A stretch of DNA of 42,960 nt from NCBI GenBank assembly GCA_024226735.1, contig JAAELL010000088.1, positions 1-42,960 of the forward strand, read 5' to 3'. This DNA comes from a bacterium. Its GTDB lineage: Bacteria; Planctomycetota; UBA1135; GCA-002686595. The position numbers and the translations under genes are program-made. Under the pieces are notes generated by a model. The model was given only the letters and a program-made list of their open reading frames with translations. It made no database searches and was not told the DNA's origin. This document shows positions 31,702-39,710 of this stretch, piece by piece. Within the stretch, counting starts at the first letter, position 1; the number at the start of each line of letters is the position of its first letter.

Positions 31702-33345
31702 ATGCGACACGACACGGCTCTCCTTCATTTCGCCATTACGGGTTTCTTGGCGCCTGCCGCTCTCGCGCAGGACGGCCTGACCCTGTACCAACCCAACACG
31801 GACACGACGACCTACCTGATCGATTCGACAGGCGCTGCGTTTCACAGCTGGCCGGGCACCGAACAGCCCGGGCTGTCCGTCTATCTCTTGCCGGGTGGCG
31901 ACCTGATCCGCACACGCCATTCGGCGACCGGGCTTCCGGGCACCGGCGGCGGCTTCGAGCGCGTGACGTGGGACGGCACGGTCACCTGGCAGTTCGACTA
32001 CGAGACGGCGACCGAGACTCCTCACCACGACGTCGCGGTGCTGCCCAACGGCAACGTCCTGATGATCATCTGGGAGGAGTACACCGCCGCGCAGGCGATC
32101 GCCCAGGGACGCAACCCGAACTTCGTGCAGAGCCTCCTGATCCCCGACAAGATCGTCGAGGTCCAGCAGACCGGGCCGACGACGGGCGACTTCGTCTGGG
32201 AGTGGCACGCCTGGGATCACCTCGTCCAGGACTACGACTCCCTGCTCCCGAACTTTGGCGTCATCGCCGATCACCCGGAGCTGATCGACCTCAACTACCC
32301 GCCCGGTCCGCCGCAGAACGGCGACTGGATGCACTCGAACTCGATCGACTACAACCCCGAGTTCGATCAGATCGTGCTGTCGGTGTCGTTCTGGAACGAG
32401 CTGTGGATCATCGACCACTCGACGACCACGCAGGAGGCGGCCGGCCACACCGGCGGCGACAGCGGCAAGGGCGGCGACTTGCTCTACCGTTGGGGCAACG
32501 GTGCAGCGTACGACCGTGCGGCCGACCTGGACCGCCAGTTGTTCTTCATGCACGACATCAACTGGATCCGGCCCGGCCGGCCCGGTGCGGGGAACCTGCT
32601 CCTGTTCAACAACGGCACCGCGCGCCCCGGCGTCGGCAACTTCTCGTCGGTGGACGAGGTCGTCACGCCGGTCGATGCGCAGGGCAACTACCCGTCCCTG
32701 GCACCGGGCGTGCCTTTCGGCCCCACGGCGGCCGCGTGGACGTACTGGGATCCGGTGCCCGATGCCTTCTACACGTCGATCATGGGCGGCACGGAGCGTC
32801 TGCCGAACGGCAACACCCTGATCATCGATTCGACCGAGGGACGCCTGTTCGAGGTCGACCAATCGGGCACGGTGACCTGGGACTACACGAACCCGCACGG
32901 CACGTCGACGAACTGGGTTTTCAAGGCCCGCTACGTCCCGGACTGCCGCACGCCCGAGCCCTACTGCGCGACGGTGCCCAACAGCGCCGGACCCGGCGTC
33001 ACGATCAGCGCTACGGGCACGACGTCGCTCGCGGCGAACGATCTCGTCTTCCAGATGACCGGCGGCATCGCCAACAACTGGGGGCTGTTCTTCTACGGCG
33101 AGGGACAAGGGATGTTGCCCTCGGGCGACGGGACGATCTGCGTCGGCAGCAACTTCTTCCGCTTCCCGACGCTGCAGTCCAACGCCGCGGGAATGGGGAG
33201 CTACGCGGTCGACTTCGGCAACCTACCCTCGATTGGGTTCGAGCCGTTCGCGACGTGGAACTTCCAGTACTGGTACCGCGATCCGATCGGTGGCCCGGAG
33301 GGCTGGAACTTCTCGCACGCACTGGCCGTGACCTTCTGCCCCTGA
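31702..33345 (+). CDS. ASST-like secreted protein with shared CTD
   Basis: A 547-residue exported protein; the ATG at 31702 opens the signal peptide MRHDTALLHFAITGFLAPAALAQ. Residues ~22-410 are an arylsulfotransferase-like propeller: HHDVAVLPNGNVLMIIWE, WEWHAWDHLVQDYD, WMHSNSIDYNPEFDQIVLSV, FFMHDINWI, ERLPNGNTLIIDS. As in the paralogue at 5564-7057, the AssT catalytic-Arg position reads SVSFWNE, so classical sulfotransfer is doubtful. Residues ~415-547 are the shared CTD (PYCATVPNSAGPG, TICVGSNFFRF, NFQYWYRD, FSHALAVTFCP). Unlike the paralogue it lacks the charged insertion. A strong terminator follows. Confidence 0.88.
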   Translation: MRHDTALLHFAITGFLAPAALAQDGLTLYQPNTDTTTYLIDSTGAAFHSWPGTEQPGLSVYLLPGGDLIRTRHSATGLPGTGGGFERVTWDGTVTWQFDYETATETPHHDVAVLPNGNVLMIIWEEYTAAQAIAQGRNPNFVQSLLIPDKIVEVQQTGPTTGDFVWEWHAWDHLVQDYDSLLPNFGVIADHPELIDLNYPPGPPQNGDWMHSNSIDYNPEFDQIVLSVSFWNELWIIDHSTTTQEAAGHTGGDSGKGGDLLYRWGNGAAYDRAADLDRQLFFMHDINWIRPGRPGAGNLLLFNNGTARPGVGNFSSVDEVVTPVDAQGNYPSLAPGVPFGPTAAAWTYWDPVPDAFYTSIMGGTERLPNGNTLIIDSTEGRLFEVDQSGTVTWDYTNPHGTSTNWVFKARYVPDCRTPEPYCATVPNSAGPGVTISATGTTSLAANDLVFQMTGGIANNWGLFFYGEGQGMLPSGDGTICVGSNFFRFPTLQSNAAGMGSYAVDFGNLPSIGFEPFATWNFQYWYRDPIGGPEGWNFSHALAVTFCP

Positions 33346-33362
33346 GCTGGGCCTGAAACGAC

Positions 33363-33407
33363 ACGCTGCGCGCGGGACGCTCTCCGTCCCGCGCGCAGCG
33401 TTCTTTG
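33363..33407 (+). terminator. Intrinsic terminator, perfect 17-bp stem
   Basis: ACGCTGCGCGCGGGACG - CTCTC - CGTCCCGCGCGCAGCGT, then TCTTTGG. Begins 17 bases after the stop of the ASST-like gene. Confidence 0.85.
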
Positions 33408-34040
33408 GTGCTCCGAAGCGCTCCTGGAACGTCACTCCGACCGAGTCGGAGAACGTCCACGTCTGGTTCGGCTGTCCGCCGTACTCGTGCCCGGCGGCCG
33501 CCGAGTTGTAGCGGAAGGAAGGCGTGATGCAGAACACGCCGCAGCCGGTCTGGATGTAGCCGGCGGGCGTCGTCCCGGCGAAGAAGGTGCCGAACTGGTT
33601 CGGCGAGCCCTGGATCGCGCGCGCCAGGATCGGATCGCCCGCGAGGCCGGTGCCGAAGGTCGAGCTGGGGTTCGCGTGGAGCGACCAGATCTCGGCCGCG
33701 GTCAGGGAGCCGTCGTGCACCTGCAGATCGTCGATCAGGCCGTTGAACCACTCGTTCATCGTGGTGAGGTCGAGCACGCCGATCGCGTACGTCGATCCTC
33801 GAGCGTTGGCGGGCGATGTGCCGAGGACCTTTCCGATGGTCGCGCCGTCGAGGTAGAAGGGGGCGTCGCCGCGTTCATCGAAGACGACGGCAAAGTGGCG
33901 CCATCCACCCGGCGCCGGCCCGTCCGCGAGGAAGTAGTCGAGGATGTCGAGCGTCGTGAAGACGGAGCCGGCAGGCGTGATGCCCCAATCGCGACCGTTC
34001 TGCCCGATTCGTCCGCTCGGGCGCGCACGAAAGAACCGCG
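33408..34040 (-). pseudogene. Fragment of a LamG-domain secreted protein gene
   Basis: A minus-strand stretch encoding half a LamG/concanavalin-like domain (GITPAGSVFTTLDILDYFLA, GGWRHFAVVFDERGDAPFYL, WFNGLIDDLQVHDGSLTAAE, IWSLHANPSSTFG) and a C-terminal domain distantly like the shared CTD (NQFGTFFAGTTPAGY, CGVFCITPSFRYN, QTWTFSDSVGVTFQ). There is no start: the 5' part vanishes at ~34030, right at the 3' end of the DUF1570-like peptidase. There is no stop after VTFQ, where such proteins end: the frame runs into the ASST terminator. Both ends are lost, so it is a relic. Confidence 0.65.
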
Positions 34041-34043
34041 AGC

Positions 34044-35534
34044 TCAGTCGTACGTGACTTCGATCCAGGTCACGCTGAGGTGCGGATCGAGCTCGAGCGC
34101 GAGCTTCTCGAGGCGCTCGCCCTCGGCCTTGTCGCTCTTCTTCTTGGTCTTCGCCATCTCCCAGTAGTAGGTGGCGACGAGCGGATCGAGGTCGATCGCG
34201 CGCTCCCAGTTCTTGACCGCGTCGGTGGGGGACTTGCCGCGTACGAGGCGCGCGTAGCGGTGGAACGTCTGCGGGTTCTCCGAGCCGGCGTCGATCGCCT
34301 CCTCGAGCAGGCGCTTGGCCTGGATCCTGTATCCGTTCTGCAGCGCCTTGGCCGCCGCCTTGTCGAGCCCGGTCGTCGAGGTCGTCTCGAGACCCTCGAC
34401 GAACGTGTGCCACTCGCGCTCCATCTCCAAGAGGCCCTCGTCGTCGAGCGAGAAGACATCCATGAAGTAGCGCAGCACCTCCGTGCCCTTGACCCACTTC
34501 AGGTTGAAGCCTTGCCGGGTGCGGTCGACGCCCTTCCCCTTGGCGAGACCGATGAAGAAGTCCTTGAAGAGCTTCGCGCGCTTGGGGTCTTCGTTCAGGA
34601 AGTGGACGAAGGACCAGCCCCACGTGTAGTCGGTGTAGGCGTCCTTCAGGATCATGTCGCGGATCGATAGCATCTTGCCGGTCTTCATGTCCGCGTGGAC
34701 CTCGGCCAGCCGCCCGTCCTGCAACAGACCCGTCGCCATCTTCTTGGTCTTCGGGTCGTACTTCATCGCCCCGTAGTACTCGGCGATCGCCTCCCCGGGC
34801 CAGTGGGGCATGCGGAACTCCTCGTCGATGAGCTTCTGCATGTAGTGCGAGAGCTCGTGGTAGAGGACCATCTCCGTCAGCTCCGTATCGAGCCGGTCGT
34901 AGTACAGGTTCAGGTCGTAGCTCCCGAGGAACATGAAGTACGCGAGCGCCCCGCCCGACGCGCCGCTGGTGCGCTGGAACTCCCTGCGGCTCGCGTACAG
35001 GTTCATGCCCATCGGGTCCTTCTTCCGACTGCGCTTGACCTTCCAGTCCTTGCAGAGCTTGTTGTAGTACGCCTCGCAGCGCAGCTTGAAGTACTCGCCG
35101 ACGTCCTTCGGCACCGTGTAGTGCCACTGGAAGTTCTTCGACTTCTCCTCGTAGCGGTTGCCCCACTCCGAGTGCGCGATCGCCTCTTCGATCTCGGCGC
35201 GCTTCTCAGCAACCGCACGCTGGATCTTCTTCTTCCAGGCCGACTCCTTGAGCCACTTGCCCTCGAAGGGGTAGAGCCCCTCGGCGAACTTGGCCTTCTC
35301 CTCGTCGGTCTGCGGCGCGTACGCGAAGTCGTCGCTGGCAAACGTTTCGATCAAGTCGTTGCGCACCCGCACGACGCCGTTCTCGTATTGAATCTCTACG
35401 TAGCCCTCGACGCGCTTCATCTCTCGACCGTCGACGAATCGACCGTCCTTGAGCAGCAGAATGTCGGCGGCGGCGCTGTTCGCGCAAACGGCGGTTCCCA
35501 CCGCCACGAGCACGGTTCGCAGGAAGCTCCTCAC
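34044..35534 (-). CDS. DUF1570-like zinc metallopeptidase with TPR tail
   Basis: A 496-residue exported protein (signal peptide MRSFLRTVLVAVGTAVCANS). The N-terminus (ILLLKDGRFVDGREMKRVEG) is a short beta domain typical of planctomycete envelope proteins. The catalytic core has HELSH at residues 226-230 (zinc ligands His and catalytic Glu) and a downstream third-ligand Glu in HWPGEAIAEYYGAMK (E248), the gluzincin arrangement of DUF1570 proteins. Residues ~400-480 look like TPR helices (RYARLVRGKSPTDAVKNWER, AIDLDP). The substrate is unknown. It lies 43 bases downstream of a related but degenerate protein, so the two are probably coexpressed. Confidence 0.85.
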   Translation of the reverse strand: MRSFLRTVLVAVGTAVCANSAAADILLLKDGRFVDGREMKRVEGYVEIQYENGVVRVRNDLIETFASDDFAYAPQTDEEKAKFAEGLYPFEGKWLKESAWKKKIQRAVAEKRAEIEEAIAHSEWGNRYEEKSKNFQWHYTVPKDVGEYFKLRCEAYYNKLCKDWKVKRSRKKDPMGMNLYASRREFQRTSGASGGALAYFMFLGSYDLNLYYDRLDTELTEMVLYHELSHYMQKLIDEEFRMPHWPGEAIAEYYGAMKYDPKTKKMATGLLQDGRLAEVHADMKTGKMLSIRDMILKDAYTDYTWGWSFVHFLNEDPKRAKLFKDFFIGLAKGKGVDRTRQGFNLKWVKGTEVLRYFMDVFSLDDEGLLEMEREWHTFVEGLETTSTTGLDKAAAKALQNGYRIQAKRLLEEAIDAGSENPQTFHRYARLVRGKSPTDAVKNWERAIDLDPLVATYYWEMAKTKKKSDKAEGERLEKLALELDPHLSVTWIEVTYD

Positions 35535-35577
35535 GGCAATTTCTCCTCGCAGTTGACCGGTGGCGTTCGTGTGCCCG

Positions 35578-37287
35578 TCAGGAAATCCAGTCGAAGTAGC
35601 CCTTCTCGAACGCGTCCCAGTCCTTGTCGGACCAGTCGCGGAAGGTGCGGAAGAAGACGTCGTCCATCAGCTCCTTCTCCTTCTTCCGCCAGCGTTCGGC
35701 GCGAGCCTTGGCCTGCTCGGCTTCTTCTTCCTCGGTCTCGGCGTTGTTGTTGGCCTTGAAGTTCTCGTTGTCCTTCTTCTTGGCCTCGTCGACGGCGGCC
35801 TTGAGGTTGACCATGTAGGTCTCCAGGAGGCCCTTCGAGAACTTCGAGCGATTCGCTTCCTTCGACATCAGGTAGCGCACGAGCATCGACGCCTGGGCGC
35901 TGCGGTTCCAGTAGCCCTGGAAGCCGCCAGTACTGTTGCGGAACTCGGAGCGCGTCGCCTTGATCAGCTCGCGCGGACTTGCCGCCTTGCCCTGCGCGAT
36001 CGCGAGGCGCGCTTCGTCGCGGTCCCAGTCGTCGACGCGGAAGTTGAGCTTGTTGCCCTTCGCCCGCGCGCCGGCGACGTAGTCGTACAGGCCGGTCGAG
36101 AGCCACTGCGGGATAGCGAATGCCAGATCGCGGTCGCGCTCCTGCATCCAGTGCCCGAAGAGCCGCCGGTTGACCCAACCGACCTCGAAGCCGATGAAGC
36201 CCTCGTCGTCCTTGTGCGTCAGGATCTCGCCGCCGGCCGAGAACCACCACGACGACCCACTGCGCGCGCCGCGGCCGAACGAGTTCTCTTCCTCGCGGTC
36301 GTTGCAGACGCGAATGATCGGCGCGCGGACGAACTCGCCCTTGCCGATGTAGCCGAACGTCTTCTCCATCCACTTCATGAACACGGCGGTGTGCGCGCCG
36401 AGGCGCTTGGCCCACTTCTCTTGATCGTGGTGCAGGAGCAGGACGTCGCCGCTGCGTTCGTGGCCCCAGTCCCCGGGCAGCGCCTCGATCGCGCGGCGCT
36501 GCAGGAGCTCTTGGGACTCCATGCGCTTCGTGCGGCGTTCCTTGGGCGTGCCCTCGGTCATCTCCGTGATGGTGATGAAGTCGTGGGTCTTGCCGCTGGT
36601 CGGAAGCTTGCCCTCGCGGTCGATCAGCTTGAACGACTTGTAGGAGCGCTCGATGATCCTCGAGAGCTTCTTGTGTTCGTCCTCGAGGATCTCGGTCTGC
36701 ATCGCGTAGTCGATCTCATCGGTGTGGTAGATCCACGTGATGATGCGCTTGGGCCCACTACGGGAGAGCTTCTCGACCTTGATCTGGTACTTGGTGACCT
36801 CGAGCTTGCCGACCTTGGCCGTCTTCTTGTCGTCGATGAACCAACCGCCGCCGGTGTACGTGCGCTCGAGGAAGTCCTCGTAGTTTTTGTAGGGGTTGTA
36901 GATGATGCGCGTCGTCTTCTTGACGCCGTCCGAATCCTCTTCCTCGAGCTCCTCCTGGCGCTTCTTCATGTTCTCATCGATGAAACCGATGACCATGAGC
37001 TCAGGGGTGTGCTCCATCGTCCAGAGCGTGTCCTTGTCGGTGTGGAAGTACGTCTTGTCGGACATGTACTTCCCGGCGAGCCAGGCCTCGTCGGTCTTGA
37101 GCGCGACGTTGCTCCACTTCCTGGGAGCCTTGAACTTGAAGCCGAAGCGTTTGTTCTCGTAGAAGCCGCCGACCTCTTGGGGCAGGGGGCTCGCGGCAGG
37201 CGCCGGGCACGAAGCTGCGGCGTGCACGGCCGTGAGGCCGGGCATGGAGACGATGGCGTATGCGAGGGTGGCGAGGGCCATCCGCAT
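35578..37287 (-). CDS. Degenerate peptidase-like secreted protein
   Basis: About 569 residues. I start it at the ATG at 37287 because GAGGAG lies 6 bases upstream and the signal peptide (MRMALATLAYAIVSMPGLTAVHA) follows; an ORF start at 37413 would precede it. Residues ~30-215 form an N-terminal domain (FYENKRFGFKFKAPRKWSNV; ERTYTGGGWFIDDKKTAKVG). The C-terminal half parallels the DUF1570-like protein: FGYIGKGEFVRAPIIRV, and IPQWLSTGLYDYVAGA where active members have W-x-x-E-G-x-A-E-Y. No HExxH is present; its expected position reads VGWVNRRLFGHW. It is therefore probably a non-catalytic homologue. A highly charged helix (residues ~505-550) precedes the end. Confidence 0.8.
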   Translation of the reverse strand: MRMALATLAYAIVSMPGLTAVHAAASCPAPAASPLPQEVGGFYENKRFGFKFKAPRKWSNVALKTDEAWLAGKYMSDKTYFHTDKDTLWTMEHTPELMVIGFIDENMKKRQEELEEEDSDGVKKTTRIIYNPYKNYEDFLERTYTGGGWFIDDKKTAKVGKLEVTKYQIKVEKLSRSGPKRIITWIYHTDEIDYAMQTEILEDEHKKLSRIIERSYKSFKLIDREGKLPTSGKTHDFITITEMTEGTPKERRTKRMESQELLQRRAIEALPGDWGHERSGDVLLLHHDQEKWAKRLGAHTAVFMKWMEKTFGYIGKGEFVRAPIIRVCNDREEENSFGRGARSGSSWWFSAGGEILTHKDDEGFIGFEVGWVNRRLFGHWMQERDRDLAFAIPQWLSTGLYDYVAGARAKGNKLNFRVDDWDRDEARLAIAQGKAASPRELIKATRSEFRNSTGGFQGYWNRSAQASMLVRYLMSKEANRSKFSKGLLETYMVNLKAAVDEAKKKDNENFKANNNAETEEEEAEQAKARAERWRKKEKELMDDVFFRTFRDWSDKDWDAFEKGYFDWIS

Positions 37288-37372
37288 GGCGATCTCCTCT
37301 GTGGGGTTGTCGGTAGGCTTGGCGAGTCGGGCACGCCGGGCCGCGGCACGGGAGCGCGTTGGCTGGGCGTTC

Positions 37373-37378
37373 ATGCTA
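37373..37378 (-). promoter_or_regulatory. Putative -10 box TAGCAT of the peptidase-like pair
   Basis: GGGTAGCAT on the minus strand, 86 bases before the ATG at 37287. No clear -35. Confidence 0.3.
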
Positions 37379-37558
37379 CCCCCCAGGGCAACGGATTGCT
37401 GAATGTCACGCACGGGGGGCGTCGGGTCGACGAATGACCTGACTAGTCCTTAACGACACCGAACCCGATTCCTTCGTTCGAGTTGTATTGCAAATCCGCA
37501 TTTCTCAGGCACTTGCGCCCGACAGGTGCGCAGGGGGGCCCGCCCCGGCAGCCCGTGT

Positions 37559-37587
37559 TTGAAGCGTCCCCCGCACCTGCGTAGGCT
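37559..37587 (+). promoter_or_regulatory. Sigma-70-like promoter TTGAAG-N17-TAGGCT
   Basis: TTGAAG at 37559-37564 and TAGGCT at 37582-37587 are separated by 17 bases and lie 53 bases before the ATG at 37641. The best promoter match in the window. Confidence 0.5.
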
Positions 37588-37640
37588 GTCCGTCGTCCGG
37601 TACCGGGCCCCGCAAGCCGGCGCTGGCAGCTCGATTCCCA

Positions 37641-38396
37641 ATGGCAAGACGTAGGCAGAACATGCTGGAGGCCTTCAAGGTCTCCGCCGACAAGGCCCGC
37701 GCCGAGCGCGCGGCCCGAGCGGAAGGGGAGTCGGAGGCCCCGCCGACGCCCCCGCCGGCCGATCCGGACCAGCGCCCGGTGCAGAGCCGACGCCCGAAGC
37801 CGCTCGAGACCGGGGCCTCCTCAGGACTTTCCCTACCGATCGGAGCCGGGGCCTTCCTGGTTCTGCAGGCCCTGCTCCTGTTCGTCGTCTTCTTCATGGG
37901 GCGCCTCTCGGTGCAGTCGACCGTCGAGGCAGGCGAGGGTGATGGGGAGCGGGGCGGCGGCGCCGTCGACCTCGACCCGCGCCGATCGTCGGACGCCTCG
38001 CTAGAGCCGCGCTCGACGCGCCGCAACGGGCACGAGGATTCGGTGGGCGGCGAGCCCGGTCCGAGCGGGACGCAGCCGGATCCCTCGGCCCCGAATCCGG
38101 CGGACGCCGCCTTCCTGGCTCCGCAGAACAAGTTCACCGTCCTCGTGTGTACATACGACGACACCGAGTACGGCCGCGATCGCGCCTGGGAGACCTTCCA
38201 GCACCTCGGGTCGCTCGGGTTCGCCGCGGTCACGCCGCGCCGGCAGGGGGGGCGGCTGTTCCTGTTCGTCGGGGCGTCCGACTCGTACCAGAAGCTCGCG
38301 GAGCTCGAGAAGGAGCTCAAGAGCGCCTCCGGCCCCAGCGGCCAGCGCCAGCCGTTCCGCGACGCCTACCGCGTCAACATCGACGACTATTTGTAG
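37641..38396 (+). CDS. Single-span membrane protein with SPOR-like C-terminal domain
   Basis: A 251-residue protein: a basic cytoplasmic N-terminus (MARRRQNMLEAFKVSADKAR) with a Pro-rich linker, one membrane helix at ~73-95 (GAGAFLVLQALLLFVVFFMG), a disordered extracytoplasmic linker and a C-terminal domain (~162-251; NKFTVLVCTYDDTEYGRDRA, TFQHLGSLGFAAVTPRRQGG, LFLFVGASDSYQKLAELEKE). This topology and the beta-alpha-beta pattern resemble SPOR-domain proteins that bind denuded peptidoglycan glycans at division sites. The SPOR assignment is by pattern only. It lies upstream of the small basic protein and QueE-Der block on the same strand. Confidence 0.7.
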   Translation: MARRRQNMLEAFKVSADKARAERAARAEGESEAPPTPPPADPDQRPVQSRRPKPLETGASSGLSLPIGAGAFLVLQALLLFVVFFMGRLSVQSTVEAGEGDGERGGGAVDLDPRRSSDASLEPRSTRRNGHEDSVGGEPGPSGTQPDPSAPNPADAAFLAPQNKFTVLVCTYDDTEYGRDRAWETFQHLGSLGFAAVTPRRQGGRLFLFVGASDSYQKLAELEKELKSASGPSGQRQPFRDAYRVNIDDYL

Positions 38397-38457
38397 CCGG
38401 GCTGCCGCGGCCCCGCTGGTGCGGGCGACGGCCCCTTGTAGACGGGCTCCGGGCCGC

Positions 38458-38463
38458 TACACT
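38458..38463 (+). promoter_or_regulatory. Putative -10 box TACACT (small basic protein)
   Basis: TTGTAG at 38436-38441 and TACACT are 16 bases apart, 60 bases before the ATG at 38524. Confidence 0.4.
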
Positions 38464-38523
38464 GTTCGGTCGCAAATCGGCCCCCCAGCCGTTCCACCGC
38501 CCCGCGAGACCGTCCAGCGAGCC

Positions 38524-38766
38524 ATGTCCATCCATCCCAGCCTTCGCGGCGTCGACACCCTCACCGGTGATCGCAGTGTCTTCACCCGCATCGAGCGTCT
38601 CCAGAAGCTCATGAAGGAAGGCAAGATCGACGCGGACGCCTCCCCGTTCGGCCTCCCCAAGGTGCGCACCATCTTCAAGGTGAAGTCCACCAAGAAGAAG
38701 GCCGACGACGAGGCCGCGGAAGGCGAGGAGGGCGAGGAAGCCAAGGCCGAAGGCGACGAGAGCTAG
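38524..38766 (+). CDS. PVC-superphylum small basic protein
   Basis: An 80-residue protein of the small family conserved across Planctomycetes, Verrucomicrobia and Chlamydiae (TIGR04137-type, from memory). Hallmarks: N-terminus MSIHPSLRGVDTLTGDRSVF, ERLQKLMKEGK, and FGLPKVRTIFKVK. Its function is unknown; the conservation and basic core suggest an essential, perhaps ribosome- or RNA-associated role (inference). Unusual here is a strongly acidic tail after residue ~57 (KKKADDEAAEGEEGEEAKAE), which removes the net basic character the family is named for. It marks the host as a PVC bacterium. Confidence 0.85.
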   Translation: MSIHPSLRGVDTLTGDRSVFTRIERLQKLMKEGKIDADASPFGLPKVRTIFKVKSTKKKADDEAAEGEEGEEAKAEGDES

Positions 38767-38880
38767 TCGAAGCTCTCGCCTTTGGATTGCGCCCCACTCC
38801 ATGCGGGCGCGCCGGATCTCGAGTGAGCATCCGTGGGGTCTCCCCGTGCCGGGGAGTGCCGCGGCTCGCCGCCAACCGTC

Positions 38881-39705
38881 ATGACCATCGCCACTTCGTT
38901 CACCGCCGCCCCGGTGATGGAGGTGTTCGCGTCGATTCAGGGCGAGGGTGCCTACCTGGGTGAACCCCAGGTCTTCCTGCGCCTGCGTGGCTGTCCGTTG
39001 CGCTGCACCTGGTGCGACACGCCCGCTTCGTGGGAGCTCCCCGCCGAACCGACCGCGCGCCTCGTTACGGCCGAGGGACCAGCGCGCCGGGACAGCTGGG
39101 CCACGCCGTTCCAGGCGGCGTGCTGGCTGCGCGAGTGCGAACCGGGGGTCGAGCGGACGATCAGCGTCACCGGTGGCGAGCCCCTCGCGTGGCCGGGTTT
39201 CCTCCTGGCCCTGCGCGGCATGGTGGGGGAGAGACGCATGCACCTGGAGACCGGCGGTGCGCACCCAGAGACGCTCGCCAAAGTGCTCGGTGCGTTCGAC
39301 CACGTCAGCCTCGACCTCAAGCTCCCCGAGGATCTCGATCCCTCGGTCGAGCTCGAAGCGCGCGGGTTGCCCGAGGACGCGCGGCCCACGAGCGAGCGCG
39401 CGCCGACCGACGCCGATGGCTGGACGTACGCCCGTCGCCGTTTGCTCGCCCTGCTCGTCGAGCACGACGCGTGCGCCAAGATCGTCGTGCGCGGGGGCCG
39501 CGGCTTCCGCGACTACGATCCCTTGCTCGAGGACCTGGCGCGGCTCGCGCCGAGGATGCCGCTCTTCCTCCAGCCCGTCACTCCGATGCGCGGCGTTCCC
39601 GCGCCCGACCAGGATCTCCTGCTCGATCTCGTCGAGGCGGCGCGCGAGCTCGAGCTCGCCGTGCGCGTCACCCCCCAGGTCCACCGCTTGCTGCGGCTCC
39701 CTTGA
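38881..39705 (+). CDS. queE: 7-carboxy-7-deazaguanine synthase
   Basis: A 274-residue radical-SAM enzyme that converts 6-carboxy-tetrahydropterin to 7-carboxy-7-deazaguanine, a step towards queuosine. Diagnostic features: EVFASIQGEGAYLGEPQVF near the start, the iron-sulfur CX3CX2C motif (LRGCPLRCTWCDT), VTGGEPLAWPGFL, and the C-terminal PLFLQPVTPM. I use the ATG at 38881; upstream ATG 38833 adds residues before the conserved start. An insertion of ~35 residues (about 155-190, RGLPEDARPTSERAPTDADG) is longer than in compact QueE enzymes. No other queuosine gene is in the window. Der follows after 5 bases, so an operon is likely. Confidence 0.92.
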   Translation: MTIATSFTAAPVMEVFASIQGEGAYLGEPQVFLRLRGCPLRCTWCDTPASWELPAEPTARLVTAEGPARRDSWATPFQAACWLRECEPGVERTISVTGGEPLAWPGFLLALRGMVGERRMHLETGGAHPETLAKVLGAFDHVSLDLKLPEDLDPSVELEARGLPEDARPTSERAPTDADGWTYARRRLLALLVEHDACAKIVVRGGRGFRDYDPLLEDLARLAPRMPLFLQPVTPMRGVPAPDQDLLLDLVEAARELELAVRVTPQVHRLLRLP

Positions 39706-39710
39706 ACGCG

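Noticed and set aside
35560..37437. Plus-strand 625-codon frame opposite the peptidase-like gene
   Set aside because: Val/Leu/Arg/Asp-rich shadow of Lys/Glu-rich minus-strand codons; no signal peptide or motif.
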